From Acetobacterium sp. (GTDB lineage Bacteria > Bacillota > Clostridia > Eubacteriales > Eubacteriaceae): a DNA stretch of 47,148 bases. The notes beneath the pieces are model-generated. The model saw only the letters and a list, made by a program, of their open reading frames with translations. It made no database searches and was not told where the DNA came from. A program made the position numbers and the translations under genes. Position 1 is the first letter of the stretch, and each line of letters begins with the position of its first letter. This document shows, piece after piece, positions 16,761 to 26,123 of the stretch. The stretch is taken from the NCBI GenBank assembly GCA_028692885.1, contig JAQUWM010000014.1, forward strand, positions 1 through 47,148, in the 5' to 3' direction.

Positions 16761-17902
16761 ACTGATTCCCCCTTTATCACCCTGGCTAATTCATTAATTA
16801 AATCTTGAACGCCTTCAATACCAACCGATAATCTTAGTAACCGGTTATTGATCCCCCTGGCTTCCCGCTCAGCTTCAGGAATATCCCCATGGGTCTGGAG
16901 CATCGGATAGGTAATCAGCGTTTCTACCCCGCCCAGACTTTCGGCATACTGAATTAAGGATACCCCTTCCAAAATCTGTCGGGCTGTTTCCTCACTGTCG
17001 ACCTCAAAGGAGATCATCCCGCCAAAGCCGGTAGCCTGTCGCCGAGATAATTCGTAACCCGGGTGCGTGGGCAGTCCCACGTAGTGGACAGCTTTAATTT
17101 TTTCCTGCTGACTAAGCCACTGAGCAATGACCATTGCATTTTCCTGTTGCTTGTCCATCCGGATCGCCAGGGTTTTTATCCCTCGAATCAGTAACCAACT
17201 GTCAAATGGTGATAAACCGGCACCAGTGGTTTTAAAGATAAACCGCAGTTTTTCAGCGATCGTTTCATCATTGGTTACAGCAAAACCAGCAATGGTGTCA
17301 TTGTGACCGCCTAAATATTTGGTACCACTATGGATAACGATGTCTGCTCCTAATTGCAGGGGCTTTTGAAAATAGGGGGTTAAAAAGGTATTATCCACAA
17401 TAAAGAGCAACCGATGTTTCTGGGCAATCTTCCCCACCCCAGCCAGATCGGTGACCTGCATCATCGGGTTGGTGGGTGTTTCAATAAACAGCGCTTTTGT
17501 ATTTGGCCCGATCAAGGCCTCAATTAGAAAAAGATTTGAGGTGTTAACCAGATCAAAGATGATCCCGTTTTTTACTGCAATATGCTGAAACAGCCGATGT
17601 GAACCACCGTAAAGATCATCTGAGGCAATGATATGATCCCCTGGTGAAAAAAGCTCCATTACTGCACTAATAGCCGCCATCCCCGAGGAAAAGGCTAGGG
17701 CATCGACCCCATCTTCAAGCTTGACCATAACGTTTTCCAGATGCTCCCGGGTGGGGTTTTGTTGTCTGGTATAGTCATAGCCAGTACTTTCTCCTACCCC
17801 CGGGTGGGCAAAGGTTGCGGTTTGAAAAATCGGAACACTAACGGCTCCGGTATTGTCATATTTCTTATCGTTTCCATGTATACAAAGGGTACCAAAATCC
17901 AT
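16757..17902 (-). CDS. metB: Cystathionine gamma-synthase/lyase family enzyme
   Basis: A 381-residue Cys/Met-metabolism PLP enzyme, with the PLP lysine in HSGTKYLGGHND and the usual YDYTRQQNPTR and SSGMAAISA segments. With the adjacent beta-lyase it probably makes cystathionine from an activated homoserine and cysteine; a gamma-lyase or methionine gamma-lyase activity cannot be excluded on sequence alone. Of three in-frame ATGs I chose 17902, which has GGAG six bases upstream. Confidence 0.85.
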   Translation of the reverse strand: MDFGTLCIHGNDKKYDNTGAVSVPIFQTATFAHPGVGESTGYDYTRQQNPTREHLENVMVKLEDGVDALAFSSGMAAISAVMELFSPGDHIIASDDLYGGSHRLFQHIAVKNGIIFDLVNTSNLFLIEALIGPNTKALFIETPTNPMMQVTDLAGVGKIAQKHRLLFIVDNTFLTPYFQKPLQLGADIVIHSGTKYLGGHNDTIAGFAVTNDETIAEKLRFIFKTTGAGLSPFDSWLLIRGIKTLAIRMDKQQENAMVIAQWLSQQEKIKAVHYVGLPTHPGYELSRRQATGFGGMISFEVDSEETARQILEGVSLIQYAESLGGVETLITYPMLQTHGDIPEAEREARGINNRLLRLSVGIEGVQDLINELARVIKGESV

Positions 17903-17928
17903 ATTTTTCTCCATTCTCATACCGAATT

Positions 17929-17982
17929 CATATCATTTCAATATGTTTAATAAATACTACCTGATTGCCTTTTCTTTGTCAA
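17929..17982 (-). promoter_or_regulatory. metB-patB promoter and operator
   Basis: Minus strand: TTGACA (17982-17977), 17 bases, TAGTAT (17959-17954), then the shared 26-bp element 17954-17929 with centre CATATTG and right half ATATG. Confidence 0.75.
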
Positions 17983-18079
17983 GACGCTTCTTTCTGTTTA
18001 TTATATCATATCTCCTCGTAACTCAAATCTTTTCTTACTATGATCTATGCTTAATCGGTTCTTAATCTGTTAACTACTC

Positions 18080-18111
18080 TTGAATTTCATATTAATTCTA
18101 TGGTATAATTA
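18080..18111 (+). promoter_or_regulatory. Promoter of the IscU/E1-like fusion gene
   Basis: TTGAAT (18080-18085), 18 bases, TATAAT (18104-18109). A 19-bp stretch covering the -10 region (18093-18111) matches the nifS promoter region (44599-44617) at 18 of 19 positions, hinting at a common regulator. A poor copy of the shared 26-bp element may overlap it. Confidence 0.6.
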
Positions 18112-18136
18112 TGTTATCAAAAATTGGAGGTTCGCC

Positions 18137-20026
18137 ATGTACAACGATACTGTACTTGACCATTTTGCCAATCCCCGAAACGTCGGTGATTTCCCCAACC
18201 CTGATGGTGTGGGACACGCGGGAAACCCCATCGATGGAGACAAGATTACGATTTATATAACGGTCGATGACCTGTTGCTTAGCGGTGTCAGATTTAAAAC
18301 CTTTGGCTGCGGTGCTGCCATTGCTGCCAGCAGTATGCTGACCCAGTTGGCAACCGGAAAAACCTTATCCGAGGCGCTGCTGATTACCAATGATGATGTC
18401 GCCGAAGCCCTTGGTGGTCTTCCTCCGGAAAAAATGCTGTGTTCAAATATTGCTGCCGATGCCCTTCATGATGCGATTCGCAATTACATGGAAAGCAGAG
18501 AAAAAGGTGCTGATTCCGATCACCTTTCAGATGAAATAAACAGCGCCGTAAAAGCAGCAACTTCCGCTTTTACGGCGACGAAAAAAGAACCTGAGAACCT
18601 TTCTGATCCGACTCAAATTAAACGCTATCTAAGACACATCATTATGCCAGACATTGGCGGTAGTGGCCAGAAAAAACTTCTGGACACAAAAATTCTCCTT
18701 TGTGCTCCAGATCTCAATCACTGTGATTTTTTGCTTCGTTATCTAACTGCCATAGGGATCGGACACATTGAATGCTATCTGGAAAATGAGACTGAATGGG
18801 AATCTGTCTTTAACAGCTTGACAGATCTCAACCCAGATGTCACTTTTCAGTTAGTCAAAGAAATACCGCACAATATTGACTTCAACCTGATTTTTGGTGA
18901 TACCAGCTTTACTAGTAAAATAACCAAATCATTACTCAAGGCCTCATCCGAAACGTCATTGGTGCCGACAATTATTGCTGTCAGCGAAGCCTGGCAGGGA
19001 TGCTTTAAATATTGTGACAATTGGGATGCTTTGACGCTATTCCAGGAAAACCTAATCCAGAAAGGTTTTCCGACAAGTCCTCAAAATGATTCTAAAACAG
19101 AATCGGATTCTCTTGGCAAGCTTTTGAGCGATTGTTTTTTGGGGACACTTATCCCCATTGAGCTGGTTAAAACAATTCTCGATTTGGGTGTTTTACAGAC
19201 TGAAATATTTTATTTTGATCTGATTAAACTGGTTTTTGATAATTACTTCGCCACCAGTTCTACCCTTTATACCCACTATGACCCAATCCAAAATGAAATA
19301 ATGGCTAAACTAAAAGAATCTAAAATTTTAACCATCGGTGCTGGAGGGCTGGGCTGTCCGGCCAATCTGGTGCTGGCCAAAGCGGGTATTAAACACCTGA
19401 CGCTGATTGATTTCGATCAGGTTGAAATCAGTAATCTGAATCGTCAGATCCTCCATACCACGTCTAAAATTGGTTATCTGAAGGTTGAATCCGCCAAGCA
19501 GGCACTTGAAGCGCTAAACCCCTTACTTCAAGTACGTACCCATACTGGTGCCTTTTCTGGTGAAAACGCCAGAGAATTGGTTGGCGAGCATGATCTGGTT
19601 ATTGATGGACTGGACAATTTCCCGACCCGTTATCTGCTTAATGATGCCTGTTACCTGGAAAAAAAACCACTGATCGAAGCCGGCGCACTAACTTATTATG
19701 GTCAGGTGATGGATATCATTCCCGATGAGGGTCCCTGTTTTCGCTGTCTCTTTCCAGAATCAGAGACCCGAATTGCCGGCAGCTGTTCTGAGACCGGAGT
19801 TCTGGGCCCAGTTCCTGGTGTAATCGGCGTACTTGAGGCGGTTGAAGCCATCAAGCGGTTACTCAACCTGTCCCCATCATTAAAAGGCAAACTTTTAATG
19901 ATTGATACCCTGGAATCATCATTTGATCTATTTAATTTTAAAAAAGATGAAGACTGCCCGCTATGCGGAAAAAACCCCAGCATTCATGAACTTGGAGCAT
20001 TTTCTTTTGTCTGCGAAGATATCTAG
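18137..20026 (+). CDS. Fusion: IscU-like scaffold, degenerate E1-like domain, active ThiF/MoeB-like domain
   Basis: A 629-residue protein with an unusual order. Residues 1-120 resemble IscU/NifU-N: Cys58 and Cys102 are kept, but the first ligand is Asp33 in GNPIDGD where Cys is expected. Residues 161-380 begin with the ThiF/MoeB entry pattern (RYLRHIIMPDIGGSGQKKLL, 163-182), yet the following Rossmann loop lacks GxGxxG. Residues 383-629 are an intact E1-like domain: GAGGLG (401-406), NLNRQ (433-437), zinc pairs Cys534/537 and Cys607/610, and CSETGVLGPVPG (550-561). It could adenylate a sulfur carrier while handling sulfur from a desulfurase. The start at 18137 follows GGAGG. Confidence 0.82.
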   Translation: MYNDTVLDHFANPRNVGDFPNPDGVGHAGNPIDGDKITIYITVDDLLLSGVRFKTFGCGAAIAASSMLTQLATGKTLSEALLITNDDVAEALGGLPPEKMLCSNIAADALHDAIRNYMESREKGADSDHLSDEINSAVKAATSAFTATKKEPENLSDPTQIKRYLRHIIMPDIGGSGQKKLLDTKILLCAPDLNHCDFLLRYLTAIGIGHIECYLENETEWESVFNSLTDLNPDVTFQLVKEIPHNIDFNLIFGDTSFTSKITKSLLKASSETSLVPTIIAVSEAWQGCFKYCDNWDALTLFQENLIQKGFPTSPQNDSKTESDSLGKLLSDCFLGTLIPIELVKTILDLGVLQTEIFYFDLIKLVFDNYFATSSTLYTHYDPIQNEIMAKLKESKILTIGAGGLGCPANLVLAKAGIKHLTLIDFDQVEISNLNRQILHTTSKIGYLKVESAKQALEALNPLLQVRTHTGAFSGENARELVGEHDLVIDGLDNFPTRYLLNDACYLEKKPLIEAGALTYYGQVMDIIPDEGPCFRCLFPESETRIAGSCSETGVLGPVPGVIGVLEAVEAIKRLLNLSPSLKGKLLMIDTLESSFDLFNFKKDEDCPLCGKNPSIHELGAFSFVCEDI

Positions 20027-20047
20027 TTTGATCGTTAGCATTTATAA

Positions 20048-20075
20048 ACAGAGCTGAAATTCAGCTCTGTTTTTA
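20048..20075 (+). terminator. Terminator of the fusion gene
   Basis: ACAGAGCTGAA (20048-20058) pairs with TTCAGCTCTGT (20060-20070), followed by TTTTTAT. Confidence 0.85.
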
Positions 20076-20116
20076 TATTATCGGATCTGAATATTCAAAT
20101 AATTGGACGTAAAAGC

Positions 20117-20168
20117 TTGACCTCCGAAGATAAACATGATATTATAGCATACATATATATTTAGTATG
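20117..20168 (+). promoter_or_regulatory. DUF2325 gene promoter and operator
   Basis: TTGACC (20117-20122), 17 bases, TATTAT (20140-20145), then the shared 26-bp element at 20143-20168: centre CATATAT, right half GTATG. Confidence 0.7.
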
Positions 20169-20193
20169 TAATAATTTAAAGGAGGTTCGGACT

Positions 20194-20523
20194 ATGGGTA
20201 TTGTTATTATTGGAGGGCATGACCGAATGGTGTGCAAATATAAAGAAATATGCAAAAGCTATCAATGTAAGGTAAAGGTTTTTACCCAGATGCCAGCAGA
20301 CATGAAAAATGTCATTGGCTGTCCGGATCTGCTGGTTTTATTTACCAATACTGTTTCGCACAAGATGATTCACAGTGCGCTTAAGAGTGGCACAAAAACT
20401 GGCGCAAAAATTGTTCGTTCTCATAGCAGTAGCGCCTGTGCACTCCATAAAATTCTGGATGACTATTGTTCCCGAACAACCTGTCACGGATGCCCCAATC
20501 ATTTAAATCAACCCGTTTCATAG
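20194..20523 (+). CDS. DUF2325 family protein
   Basis: A 109-residue protein matching the DUF2325 pattern: an N-terminal IIGGHDRM segment (5-12) and, toward the end, VRSHSSSACALHKIL. It carries Cys pairs along its length, including CSRTTCHGCP near the C-terminus, so metal or cluster binding is possible. The function of the family is not established. The gene stands alone between its own operator-bearing promoter and a terminator, so it probably belongs to the same sulfur regulon. Confidence 0.8.
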   Translation: MGIVIIGGHDRMVCKYKEICKSYQCKVKVFTQMPADMKNVIGCPDLLVLFTNTVSHKMIHSALKSGTKTGAKIVRSHSSSACALHKILDDYCSRTTCHGCPNHLNQPVS

Positions 20524-20551
20524 ACTCGGGTCTCTAATACTTAGAAATGCT

Positions 20552-20591
20552 AAAAAGCTTCAGTTAATGCCAATTAACTGAAGCTTTTTAT
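20552..20591. terminator. Bidirectional terminator
   Basis: AAAAAGCTTCAGTTAA (20552-20567) pairs with its complement at 20574-20589, between the converging DUF2325 and mccA genes. Confidence 0.85.
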
Positions 20592-20627
20592 TTGTATCAA
20601 TGTCCATGCGCCGTTATTTTGCTTTGT

Positions 20628-21539
20628 TTAATCGTATAGGTTTTTACTGAAATAACGGTCGCCCCGATCGGGAAAAATAGTGACGATATTTCCCTGGTCA
20701 ATTTTCTCAGCTATTTTGAGTGCGCCATAAAGAGCTGCACCAGATGAGGTTCCGGCGATGATTCCTTCTTTTTGGGCCAACAATTTTGCCAACTCAAAGG
20801 CATTTTTGTCATCTACCTTGATCACCTCATCTACCAGGCTCATATCCATGGTATTGGCAATAAAGTCATTGCCAATCCCTTCGATATCATAGCAGCCTGC
20901 TGTTCCCCCACCCATAATCGATCCTATCGGATCGGTCAGAACCCCTTTGAGATTAGGGTTTTTCTCTTTTAAATAGCGCACAACGCCAGAATAGGTTCCA
21001 CCGCTGCCAGCACCGGCCACCAGGTAGTCAATATTTCCATCAAGATCGGCATAAATTTCCGGTCCGGTTGTTTGATAATGAATGGCTGGATTTGAGGGAT
21101 TGTCAAATTGCTTAAGCGAGATGGCATTGGGAATGGTCTTGAGTAATTCCTGGGTTTTCGCCGTTGCGCCCAGCATTCCCAGATCTCTTGGGGTATTAAT
21201 AATTTCTCCACCATAGGCTCGCATCAGGGTCTGTTTTTCCACCGAAAATTTAGTTGGCACCACAAAGATCACCCGGTATCCCCGGTTAATAGCGGCCAGC
21301 GCCACCCCCAAACCGGTGTTTCCAGCGGTTCCTTCGATAATCGTCCCACCCGGCTTTAGCAAACCCGATTTTTCCGCATCTTCAATCATCGAAAGGCCAA
21401 TTCGATCTTTGACACTGCCGCCGGGGTTCCAGAGTTCCAGCTTTGCGAAAATATTAACCTGATCTTTTACCTGAAACTGATTGAGCTTAATCATTGGCGT
21501 ATTGCCGATCAATTCTCTGATATCATTATAATAAGCCAT
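20628..21539 (-). CDS. mccA: MccA-like O-acetylserine-dependent cystathionine beta-synthase
   Basis: A 303-residue PLP fold-type II enzyme. Lys in NPGGSVKDR and the phosphate loops EGTAGNTG and GSGGT are present. In Bacillus, MccA joins O-acetylserine and homocysteine to cystathionine, and MccB cleaves it to cysteine; the same pair occurs here, with only one base between the mccB stop and this start. A cysteine synthase role is the alternative, but the TAGNTG loop replaces the TSGNTG of the two true CysK copies in this window. It ends a four-gene operon metA-UroD-mccB-mccA. Confidence 0.87.
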   Translation of the reverse strand: MAYYNDIRELIGNTPMIKLNQFQVKDQVNIFAKLELWNPGGSVKDRIGLSMIEDAEKSGLLKPGGTIIEGTAGNTGLGVALAAINRGYRVIFVVPTKFSVEKQTLMRAYGGEIINTPRDLGMLGATAKTQELLKTIPNAISLKQFDNPSNPAIHYQTTGPEIYADLDGNIDYLVAGAGSGGTYSGVVRYLKEKNPNLKGVLTDPIGSIMGGGTAGCYDIEGIGNDFIANTMDMSLVDEVIKVDDKNAFELAKLLAQKEGIIAGTSSGAALYGALKIAEKIDQGNIVTIFPDRGDRYFSKNLYD

Positions 21540-21540
21540 A

Positions 21541-22701
21541 TTATGCCTCTAAACTCTTTTCAAATGCTTGTTCTAAATCCGCTAAGATATCATTTTTATC
21601 TTCAATCCCCACCGAAATGCGGATCAGGTTTTCAACGATTCCTACTTTTTGTCGTATTTCATAGGGAATGGAAGCATGGGTCATACTGGATGGATGACAA
21701 ATAAGTGACTCTACCCCACCCAAACTTTCTGCTAGGGTAATCAGCTCAAGAGATTCGACAAATTTATTAAGGTTATATTGTTCATCCAGCTCAAAAGAGA
21801 ACATTCCCCCGGGAGCGTCAGCCTGACGTTTGTTGATCTCGTAGCCCTGACTGTCCGGCAAGCCGGGATAGTAAATCGCTTTGACCCCGGGATTGCTTTT
21901 TAGCGCCTCAGTAATAAATGTTGCATTTTCAATGTGACGATCCATTCGAACCCCCAGGGTTTTAATTCCCCGGATTAGCAGGAATGAATCAAAGGGCTGT
22001 AATACGCCACCGGTGGCATTCTGAATAAACCAGAGTCGTTCCGCTAGCTCTTTGCTGTTGACAACGGCTAAACCGGCGATTAGATCACTGTGACCACCCA
22101 GGTATTTTGTAGCACTGTGAACGACAATGTCAACACCTAGTGAGATCGGTCTTTGGAGGTAGGGCGTCATAAAGGTATTATCAACAATACTTAAAACTCC
22201 GTGTTTTCTGGCAATTTCTGCCACTGCTTTAATGTCGGTAATGGTTAGAATCGGATTGGCCGGACTTTCGATAAAAATAGCTTTCACATCGTCTGTCAGA
22301 CTTTCCTCCAGAAGCTTGAGATCAGATGTCTCTACAATTTCATAGGTCAGACCAAAGTTATTGAAGACCTTGTCGAGCACCCGAAAGGTGCCACCATAAA
22401 CATTGCTGGAAATGATTACCTTGTCGCCGGTTTTAAAAAGACTGAGCACCGCAGTGGTCGCTGCCATACCCGAAGCAAAGGCAAACCCGGCGCTCCCGCC
22501 TTCCAATTCCGTAATCAGTGCTTCCAGGGCTTCTCGGGTCGGATTTCCGGATCGGGAATACTCATAGCCGCGGTCTTTACCCAGGCCATCCTGTTTATAA
22601 GTGGAGGTCTGAAAAATGGGAACATTCACTGCTCCGGTTTTTTCATCCCCATCAATACCGCCGTGAATTAACTGTGAATTTAAATTGCTGTACTTACTCA
22701 T
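21541..22701 (-). CDS. mccB: MccB-like cystathionine gamma-lyase
   Basis: A 386-residue Cys/Met-metabolism PLP enzyme with the PLP lysine in HSATKYLGGHSD and the typical YEYSRSGNPTREAL segment. With mccA directly downstream it completes reverse transsulfuration from homocysteine to cysteine. ATG at 22701 has AAAGGAG upstream. Its close relative at 16757-17902 pairs instead with a beta-lyase, so the window holds both directions of the pathway. Gamma-synthase activity cannot be ruled out. Confidence 0.87.
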   Translation of the reverse strand: MSKYSNLNSQLIHGGIDGDEKTGAVNVPIFQTSTYKQDGLGKDRGYEYSRSGNPTREALEALITELEGGSAGFAFASGMAATTAVLSLFKTGDKVIISSNVYGGTFRVLDKVFNNFGLTYEIVETSDLKLLEESLTDDVKAIFIESPANPILTITDIKAVAEIARKHGVLSIVDNTFMTPYLQRPISLGVDIVVHSATKYLGGHSDLIAGLAVVNSKELAERLWFIQNATGGVLQPFDSFLLIRGIKTLGVRMDRHIENATFITEALKSNPGVKAIYYPGLPDSQGYEINKRQADAPGGMFSFELDEQYNLNKFVESLELITLAESLGGVESLICHPSSMTHASIPYEIRQKVGIVENLIRISVGIEDKNDILADLEQAFEKSLEA

Positions 22702-22719
22702 GCTATGCTCCTTTAAAAT

Positions 22720-23760
22720 TTATATTATTTCTTCAATATCAAAATGATGTGCCGTATTAATCATCGCCTGGACGTTTGCCAATTTTGTTTTGGGGGCAAT
22801 ATCACAACCCGGTATTAAGACAAAACCCGGTGCTCCACCATTTCTGATACAGGCAAGTGACTCCGCTTCAATTTCTAAGGTTGTGCCTTCCAGTAAAACG
22901 CTGATGGGATCCAATTGTCCGCCAAAAGCGACCTTACCCGAAAGTTTTTCTCTAGCAGCATTTAAATCAACCTTGTAGTCCATTGAAAAAAGATTTGTCT
23001 CCGACTCTGTAATTAAGTCCAGAATCTTGGTCGTATTTCCGCAAATGTGCAGCGATTTTGTGTTAATCCGCCTGGCAATTGACTGGTTGGCAGATTTAAT
23101 TCGTGGAAAAGACAACTCTTTAAACAATTTAGCTGAAATGACATCCCCTGATGAGAGGGGTTCTGCCTGATTGACCATTTCGACTCCGGCATCTATGAAC
23201 AAATTCCAATATTTTAAGAGGAGTCTCTCCGTAAATTCCATGATATGAGCAAGTCCAGATTTATCTTTAATGGCTATCTTCATCATGTTATCCATTCCCA
23301 AAAGCTGCCCTGCCATCGTGAATGCACCCCACTGACTGACTGCCACAAGATACTCTGCGCCGATTCGTTCGGTCACGAGACTTGCTGTTTTTAAAAGATT
23401 AGCGATCTCTCGGGAGTTTTCCAGGTCTTCAACCCTCAGCCGATCAACATCCTCAGGTCGCGTGATCAGCGGTTCATCAACGGTTGATGCCTCTCCCAGC
23501 AGATTAAAGGTACATTTTCCGCCAATAGCTTTTACAACGACATTGCTGCAATCAGCACCAACCCAGACAACATCCGACTCAACTTTACGGTTATCACCAA
23601 TGATGGTTTCAGCAATCTTTTCCGGGGCATCCTCCAAGACGTTCTGAAGGGTTAGTCCATTGCGATAATCTGTCCAAACCCCGCTTGAAAGAATCATAAC
23701 CGGAAGTCTGGGGGTCTTTTTTAATGCAATTCCCGAAAGTATTATCTCTTTATGTGTCAA
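22720..23760 (-). CDS. UroD-family (MtaA/MtbA-like) methyltransferase in a methionine operon
   Basis: A 346-residue barrel protein of the uroporphyrinogen decarboxylase superfamily. It is not a heme enzyme: the zinc ligands of MtaA/MtbA-type corrinoid methyltransferases are visible as His238 and Cys240 (LHICGNTTK) and Cys319 (IPGCD). Such enzymes move a methyl group between a corrinoid protein and a thiol. Lying between metA and mccB, it may methylate homocysteine or demethylate a methylthiol. Start is TTG at 23760 with AAGGAG upstream; its TTGA overlaps the metA stop. Confidence 0.85.
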   Translation of the reverse strand: MTHKEIILSGIALKKTPRLPVMILSSGVWTDYRNGLTLQNVLEDAPEKIAETIIGDNRKVESDVVWVGADCSNVVVKAIGGKCTFNLLGEASTVDEPLITRPEDVDRLRVEDLENSREIANLLKTASLVTERIGAEYLVAVSQWGAFTMAGQLLGMDNMMKIAIKDKSGLAHIMEFTERLLLKYWNLFIDAGVEMVNQAEPLSSGDVISAKLFKELSFPRIKSANQSIARRINTKSLHICGNTTKILDLITESETNLFSMDYKVDLNAAREKLSGKVAFGGQLDPISVLLEGTTLEIEAESLACIRNGGAPGFVLIPGCDIAPKTKLANVQAMINTAHHFDIEEII

Positions 23761-24677
23761 GAACTCAACTCCTTTAAGTAGTAGGGTGTTTGCTGATAAA
23801 CGTAGTAATTCAACCAGTTTGTAAAAAGCAGGGTTGCATGACTACTCCAACTGGTTTGATCTGACAAACGGATCTCACCCTTAAGTTTATAATTTTTGGG
23901 AAGCTCAGGCTTTAATCCCTGTAAATAATCTCGAATGTATTCATTCTTTAAGGTTACCCGGTCAAACTCACAGTGCCCGGTAACAAACAATTGCCGATTG
24001 TTAGTACCTGAAACCAGATAAACACCAGCTTCTGGAGATTCCGCCAGCAATTCCAGTTCTGGCACCGCTAACACATCATCCCGAGAGATCGCCGTATAAC
24101 GTGAGTGCGGAGCAAAAAAAACATCATCAAATCCTCTAACGATAGGATGTCGTCGATTATTGACAAGGTGCGAATATACCCCGGACACCTTGGCCTGCAG
24201 GGCTGCTTTTTGCACCCCATAATAATAATATAGTGCCGCTTGAGCTCCCCAGCAGATATATAAGGAAGAAAATACGTGGGACTTGGTCCACTCCATTATC
24301 CGGCATAAATCCTGCCAATAATCCACGTCTTCAAATTCATTTTGTTCAACCGGGGCTCCGGTTATAATGACGCCATCATAGTGTTTTTCTTTGATTTCAT
24401 CAAAGGTCTGATAAAACTGCTTGAAATGATTTAATGAACTCTCCTGGCTTGTGTAATTGGAAATCTTTAAAAATTCAACATTTAACTGTAGGGCAGTATT
24501 ACTCAGTAACCGCAATAATTGGGTTTCAGTCGCAATCACCGTTGGCATTAAGTTAACAATCAGTATTTGCAGTGTTCGTATATCCTGGCGTTTTGCCCGG
24601 TTTTCAGACATAATGAAGATATTTTCATTGGCAAGGGTCTCAATGGCAGGCAAACCTTCTTTTACACAGATTGGCAT
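23757..24677 (-). CDS. metA: MetA homoserine O-acetyltransferase (acetyl-type)
   Basis: A 306-residue member of the MetA/HTS family, with catalytic Cys142 in YICWGAQAALY. Residue 111 is Glu (in APVEQNEF), the residue that marks acetyl-CoA rather than succinyl-CoA use in this family; Gly stands there in the E. coli enzyme. The product, O-acetylhomoserine, is what MetY encoded upstream uses. It heads the metA-UroD-mccB-mccA operon; the next gene overlaps it by four bases. I see no convincing shared operator upstream. Confidence 0.93.
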   Translation of the reverse strand: MPICVKEGLPAIETLANENIFIMSENRAKRQDIRTLQILIVNLMPTVIATETQLLRLLSNTALQLNVEFLKISNYTSQESSLNHFKQFYQTFDEIKEKHYDGVIITGAPVEQNEFEDVDYWQDLCRIMEWTKSHVFSSLYICWGAQAALYYYYGVQKAALQAKVSGVYSHLVNNRRHPIVRGFDDVFFAPHSRYTAISRDDVLAVPELELLAESPEAGVYLVSGTNNRQLFVTGHCEFDRVTLKNEYIRDYLQGLKPELPKNYKLKGEIRLSDQTSWSSHATLLFTNWLNYYVYQQTPYYLKELSS

Positions 24678-24756
24678 AGTGACACCTCTAATTCATAGTG
24701 TTTTAAATAAATTTTTGACTGAGTTTAAAATGATTCGTGGAAATCTTATCAGCCCG

Positions 24757-24796
24757 AAAAGAAAACATCTGCTGCTTTGCCACTAACAGCAGATGT
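24757..24796 (-). terminator. Terminator of metY
   Basis: Minus-strand hairpin, arms ACATCTGCTG (24765-24774) and CAGCAGATGT (24787-24796), followed by TTTTCTTTT on that strand, just past the metY stop. Confidence 0.8.
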
Positions 24797-24842
24797 CTTG
24801 CTTAGTATCTTGACTATTTTAAGGGGAAAATACTATAGTGCC

Positions 24843-26123
24843 TTATAGTGCTTTTTCCAGAGCTTGTTCGATATCGTAAATCAAATCATCAACATCCTCA
24901 ACCCCAATTGACAAACGGATCACATCCGGGGCGAATCCAACTGCTGCCTGTTCTTCCGGACTTAACTGCTGGTGTGTTGTGGACGCCGGATGAATAACAA
25001 GGGATTTCGCATCCGCAACATTTGCAAGTAGCGAGAAGATTTCAAGGCTGTCAATGAACTTTTTGGCCTGATCAATGGTACCATCAATGGAAAATGTAAA
25101 GATGGAACCGGCTCCCAATGGCAGATATTTTTGACCCAGCTCGTAATACTTATTGGACTTGAGTCCCGGATAATTTACTTTTTTGACTTTGGAATGATTT
25201 TCAAGGAATTCCACAATTTTTTTGGTATTATCAACGTGCTTTTGCACTCTTAATGATAAAGACTCCAGCCCCTGCAAAAACAGGAAGGAATTAAATGGCG
25301 ATAATGAGGCTCCGGTATCTCTTAATAATTGGGCTCGTATCTTTACCGCATAAGCAATCGGTCCTAAATCAGAAAATTTTATACCATTGTAGCTTTTGTC
25401 CGGGGTGGTGAAATCCGGGAATTTTCCGCTGGTCCAGTCAAAGTTACCGCCATCAACAATAATTCCGCCGATGGATGTTCCGTGACCGCCGATGAACTTG
25501 GTGGCAGAATGCACGACGACGTTAGCACCATGCTCCAGTGGCTTGAATAAGTATGGGGTTGCAAAGGTATTATCAACGATTAACGGAATTTTATTTTCAG
25601 CCGCGATTTTTCCGACTGCATCAAAATCGATGACGTTGATGCCGGGATTTCCGAGAGTTTCAATAAACAGTGCTTTAGTTTTATCGGTGATAGCTTTTCT
25701 GAAATTTTCCGGATCATCAGGATCGACAAAGATTGTATTGATGCCAAACTTAGGCAGAGTTTCGGCAAAAAGATGATAGGTTCCGCCATAAAGGGTACTG
25801 GCTGATACAATCTCATCCCCAGCTCGGGCAATGTTTTGAATGGCATAGGTAATGGCAGCGGCGCCAGATGCTGTCGCCAGACCGGCTGAACCACCTTCTA
25901 ATGCCGCTACCCGCTGCTCAAATGCATCGGTGGTGGGGTTTGTCAACCGACTGTAGATATTACCAGCATCCGTTAATGCAAATCGACCTTCGGCCTGGGT
26001 AGTGTCTTTAAATACATAGGAAGTTGTCTGATAAATAGGAACAGCTCTTGCTCCAGTTACTGGGTCTGGGGTCTGTCCGGCGTGGACCTGTAAAGTATCG
26101 AATCCTAATTTTCTTTCACTCAC
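24843..26123 (-). CDS. metY: MetY O-acetylhomoserine sulfhydrylase
   Basis: A 426-residue PLP enzyme of the O-acetylhomoserine aminocarboxypropyltransferase group ([20 protein letters not shown] near the N-terminus; PLP lysine in [11 protein letters not shown]). It makes homocysteine from O-acetylhomoserine and sulfide, and in this family methanethiol gives methionine directly. I chose GTG at 26123 ([11 protein letters not shown]), which has GAGG 9 bases upstream and begins where family homology begins. An in-frame TTG at 26252, also behind an AAAGGGG box, would add 43 charged residues of no recognisable domain. A Cys-rich leader ORF lies upstream. Confidence 0.9.
   Translation of the reverse strand: MSERKLGFDTLQVHAGQTPDPVTGARAVPIYQTTSYVFKDTTQAEGRFALTDAGNIYSRLTNPTTDAFEQRVAALEGGSAGLATASGAAAITYAIQNIARAGDEIVSASTLYGGTYHLFAETLPKFGINTIFVDPDDPENFRKAITDKTKALFIETLGNPGINVIDFDAVGKIAAENKIPLIVDNTFATPYLFKPLEHGANVVVHSATKFIGGHGTSIGGIIVDGGNFDWTSGKFPDFTTPDKSYNGIKFSDLGPIAYAVKIRAQLLRDTGASLSPFNSFLFLQGLESLSLRVQKHVDNTKKIVEFLENHSKVKKVNYPGLKSNKYYELGQKYLPLGAGSIFTFSIDGTIDQAKKFIDSLEIFSLLANVADAKSLVIHPASTTHQQLSPEEQAAVGFAPDVIRLSIGVEDVDDLIYDIEQALEKAL

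Noticed and set aside
24700-24725. Operator copy before metA
   Set aside because: A CATAG-like sequence is present, but the central heptamer and the spacing to a promoter do not fit.
24678-24760. S-box SAM riboswitch before metA or other methionine genes
   Set aside because: I looked for the conserved S-box core before each methionine gene on both strands and did not see it. Spacers before metA and metB are also too short.
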